DNA from: Streptomyces griseoruber
Lineage (GTDB): Bacteria > Actinomycetota > Actinomycetes > Streptomycetales > Streptomycetaceae
DNA: 64,000 nucleotides
Reading direction: 5' to 3'
NCBI RefSeq assembly: GCF_001514205.1
Contig: NZ_KQ948775.1
Location: 233,891 to 297,890 of the forward strand
Shown here: positions 62,501 through 64,000 of the stretch, one piece after another
Layout of the letters: every line of letters starts with the position of its first letter
Position numbering within the stretch: the first letter of the stretch is position 1
The notes under the pieces: model-generated
Databases searched by the model: none
The model's input: the letters and a program-made list of their open reading frames with translations, nothing else
Told to the model about the DNA's origin: nothing
Made by a program: the position numbers and the translations under genes

Positions 62501-63833
62501 ACGGCATCATCGGGTAGCTTCCCGTGTTCGTCGGCGCGTGCTCGGGCAGCCACAGGACCGCCACCGCGCCCTCGGCGGGTATGTGGTCCGGTGCTCCGGC
62601 CGGGCGGACATTGCGGAAGGTGAGCCGGGCGCCGAGGACCCGGGCCTGGCCCGCCGCGATGGTCAGGCCGAGACCGTGGCCGTGGCCCGCCCGGTCGGCG
62701 CTGCCAGTGCGGAACCGGCTCGGGCCCTCGGCCAGCAGGTCCTCGGGGAACCCGGGGCCGTGGTCGCGGACCCGGATCACCCGGCCCTCGACGGTGACCT
62801 GGATCGGCGGCTTGCCATGCCGGGCGGCGTTGGCGAGGAGGTTGAACAGGACCCGCTCCAGACGGCGGGGGTCGGTCGTGACCATCGACTCATGGACGAT
62901 CCGCACCTCGACCTCCGGGTCCTTGGCCGCCACCCGCCGCGCGACGAACTCGCCCAGCAGGAGGTCCTGCAACTCCGCCCGCTCCGAGGCGCTGTCCAGG
63001 CGGGCCACCTCCAGGACGTCCTCCACGAGCGTGCGCATGGCCTTCGCCCGGTCCAGGACCAGCTCGGTGGGCCGGCCGGGCGGCAGCAGCTCGGCCGCGG
63101 TCAGCAGACCGGTGACCGGGGTGCGCAGCTCGTGCGCGATGTCGGCGGTGACCCGCCGCTCGGCCTCCAGCCGCTGCTGGAGCGCGTCGGCCATGGCGTC
63201 CACCGCGCTCGCCAGGTCGTCGGTCTCGTCCCGTACGACCCCGCCGATCGCGTCCCGCACCCGGACGTCGGACTCGCCCTTGGCGACCTGGTTCGCCGCG
63301 GCCGCCGCCTTGCGCAGCCGACGCGAGAGCTGCCCGCCGATGAGCACCCCGAGCGCGCTGCCGCCGAACACGACCGCGATCGAGCCGATCACCAGAGCCT
63401 GGTCGAGGTCGTTGAGGATGTCGGTGCTCCGGTCGGTGAAACCGGTGTGCAGGGACATCACCCGCCCGTCCTTCAGCGGCACGGCCGCCCAGATGTCCGG
63501 CGTGCCCCCCGCACGGTCGGACACATACGTCACCCGGCGGCCCTGGGCGACCTTCTCCCGCACCTCCGACGGCAGCCGGGAGTCGTCGATCTTGATCTGG
63601 GGGAAGTTCGGCCGCCCGGTCATCTCGAAGTTGCGCTGCGCGATCTGGATGCGCTCGTCCGCGAGGTCGCGCGCGTTGTCCAGCATCGACACCCGGGCCG
63701 CGTTGTGCACGACGAGGCTGAGCGCGATCGCCACCAGCGCCCCGACCAGCGCGATCGCCGCGCTCAGCTTCCACCGCAGACCCGTACGGATGCCCGCGCC
63801 CTGTGCGCGGTCCGGAACCAGGTGCCGGATCAT
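62499..63833 (-). CDS. cseC: HAMP-containing sensor histidine kinase, CseC-like
   Basis: The protein has 444 residues. Two membrane helices (WKLSAAIALVGALVAIALSL; LVIGSIAVVFGGSALGVLIG) flank an extracellular domain of about 100 residues. HAMP follows, then HisKA with the phosphorylated histidine in RRVTADIAHELRTPVTGLLT and an HATPase (RVLFNLLANAARHG; IRVRDHGPGFPEDLL; GHGHGLGLTIAAGQAR). Position next to a CseB-like regulator suggests the envelope-stress kinase that controls sigE. The ATG at 63833 is preferred; GTG at 63842 is an alternative. Confidence 0.85.
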   Translation of the reverse strand: MIRHLVPDRAQGAGIRTGLRWKLSAAIALVGALVAIALSLVVHNAARVSMLDNARDLADERIQIAQRNFEMTGRPNFPQIKIDDSRLPSEVREKVAQGRRVTYVSDRAGGTPDIWAAVPLKDGRVMSLHTGFTDRSTDILNDLDQALVIGSIAVVFGGSALGVLIGGQLSRRLRKAAAAANQVAKGESDVRVRDAIGGVVRDETDDLASAVDAMADALQQRLEAERRVTADIAHELRTPVTGLLTAAELLPPGRPTELVLDRAKAMRTLVEDVLEVARLDSASERAELQDLLLGEFVARRVAAKDPEVEVRIVHESMVTTDPRRLERVLFNLLANAARHGKPPIQVTVEGRVIRVRDHGPGFPEDLLAEGPSRFRTGSADRAGHGHGLGLTIAAGQARVLGARLTFRNVRPAGAPDHIPAEGAVAVLWLPEHAPTNTGSYPMMP

Positions 63834-63855
63834 CCCCCTCACACCCCCCGTCCGC

Positions 63856-64000
63856 TCATGCCTTCAACTTGTAGCCGAAGCCACGGACCGTCTCGATGCG
63901 GTCCTGGCCGATCTTCGTCCGCAGCCGCTGCACATGGACGTCCACGACGCGGGTGTCACCGCCCCAGCCGTAGTCCCAGACGCGCTCCAGGAGCTTGTCC
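63856..64000 (-). CDS. cseB: OmpR-family response regulator, CseB-like (C-terminal end only)
   Basis: Only the last 47 codons are in the window: DKLLERVWDYGWGGDTRVVD, VHVQRLRTKIGQDRIETVRG, FGYKLKA. This is the end of a winged-helix OmpR/PhoB DNA-binding domain. The gene continues to the right. It precedes cseC in the same direction; in S. coelicolor CseB activates sigE in response to cell-wall stress. Confidence 0.85.
   Translation of the reverse strand, partial: DKLLERVWDYGWGGDTRVVDVHVQRLRTKIGQDRIETVRGFGYKLKA

Overview
This is high-GC actinobacterial DNA, almost certainly a Streptomyces chromosome. The evidence is strong G/C bias at third codon positions, many GTG starts, and a gene order that, as far as I recall it, follows the S. 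coelicolor core region from about SCO3430 down to SCO3358 (zinc-independent ribosomal proteins, tipA, ppa, ftsH, fol genes, nuoD2, panC/nadBC/coaX, lsr2, clpC, cseBC). Nearly everything is vertically inherited core. No rRNA, tRNA, CRISPR array, prophage or complete insertion sequence is visible.

Layout. 1-6.1 kb: the end of a TPR-type regulator, a stand-alone family A DNA polymerase, a Clp-N-domain protein that looks like its own repressor, a DUF2786 protein and two lipoproteins. 6.2-8.9 kb: a zinc-starvation block of cysteine-poor ribosomal proteins (S14, L28, L33, L31, S18) plus a COG0523 protein around a Zur-like box. 9.1-11.3 kb: a DUF397 / ATP-binding / XRE regulator trio sharing a 23-bp element. 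11.4-16.5 kb: aldehyde dehydrogenase, PadR, a MITE-like hairpin, glutamate decarboxylase, a TipA-type MerR regulator and a YbjQ protein. 16.6-24.5 kb: DedA, a threonine/serine exporter, pyrophosphatase, DacB-type peptidase, DUF2342 protease, tilS and hpt. 24.7-30.7 kb: ftsH, folE and a leftward folate operon. 30.8-41.9 kb: a lysyl-phosphatidylglycerol-type protein, an esterase, two PH-domain proteins, an orphan NuoD beside a MidA-type methyltransferase, and a two-component pair. 41.9-45.4 kb: an ArsR-like regulator, then a small accessory patch (aldo/keto reductase, type II thioesterase and what looks like a decayed carrier protein). 45.5-51 kb: a NAD/CoA biosynthesis operon. 51-57.4 kb: small proteins, BlaI-type repressor, N-acetyltransferase, lsr2 and clpC. 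57.4-64 kb: a truncated NACHT-associated domain, a secreted HAD phosphatase, an M23 peptidase, a TetR/MFS pair, an AraC pseudogene and cseC/cseB.

How the genes work together. Several neighbourhoods form pathways: folE (rightward) with folP-NTF2-like and folB-folK (leftward) for folate; panC-nadB-nadC-coaX for pantothenate, NAD and CoA; hpt, tilS and ftsH as the usual housekeeping cluster; cseC/cseB as part of the sigE envelope-stress system.

The most notable non-coding structure is a window-wide class of apparently leaderless genes. About fourteen starts have no Shine-Dalgarno sequence but carry a TANNNT or NANNNT -10 hexamer ending exactly 6 or 7 bases before the start codon. Other points of interest are the twin operator on the Clp-N-domain gene, the shared element of the DUF397 trio, the NuoD/MidA pairing, PHO-box-like repeats before a secreted phosphatase, and several decaying genes. 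All functional calls come from reading motifs by eye; no database search was run.
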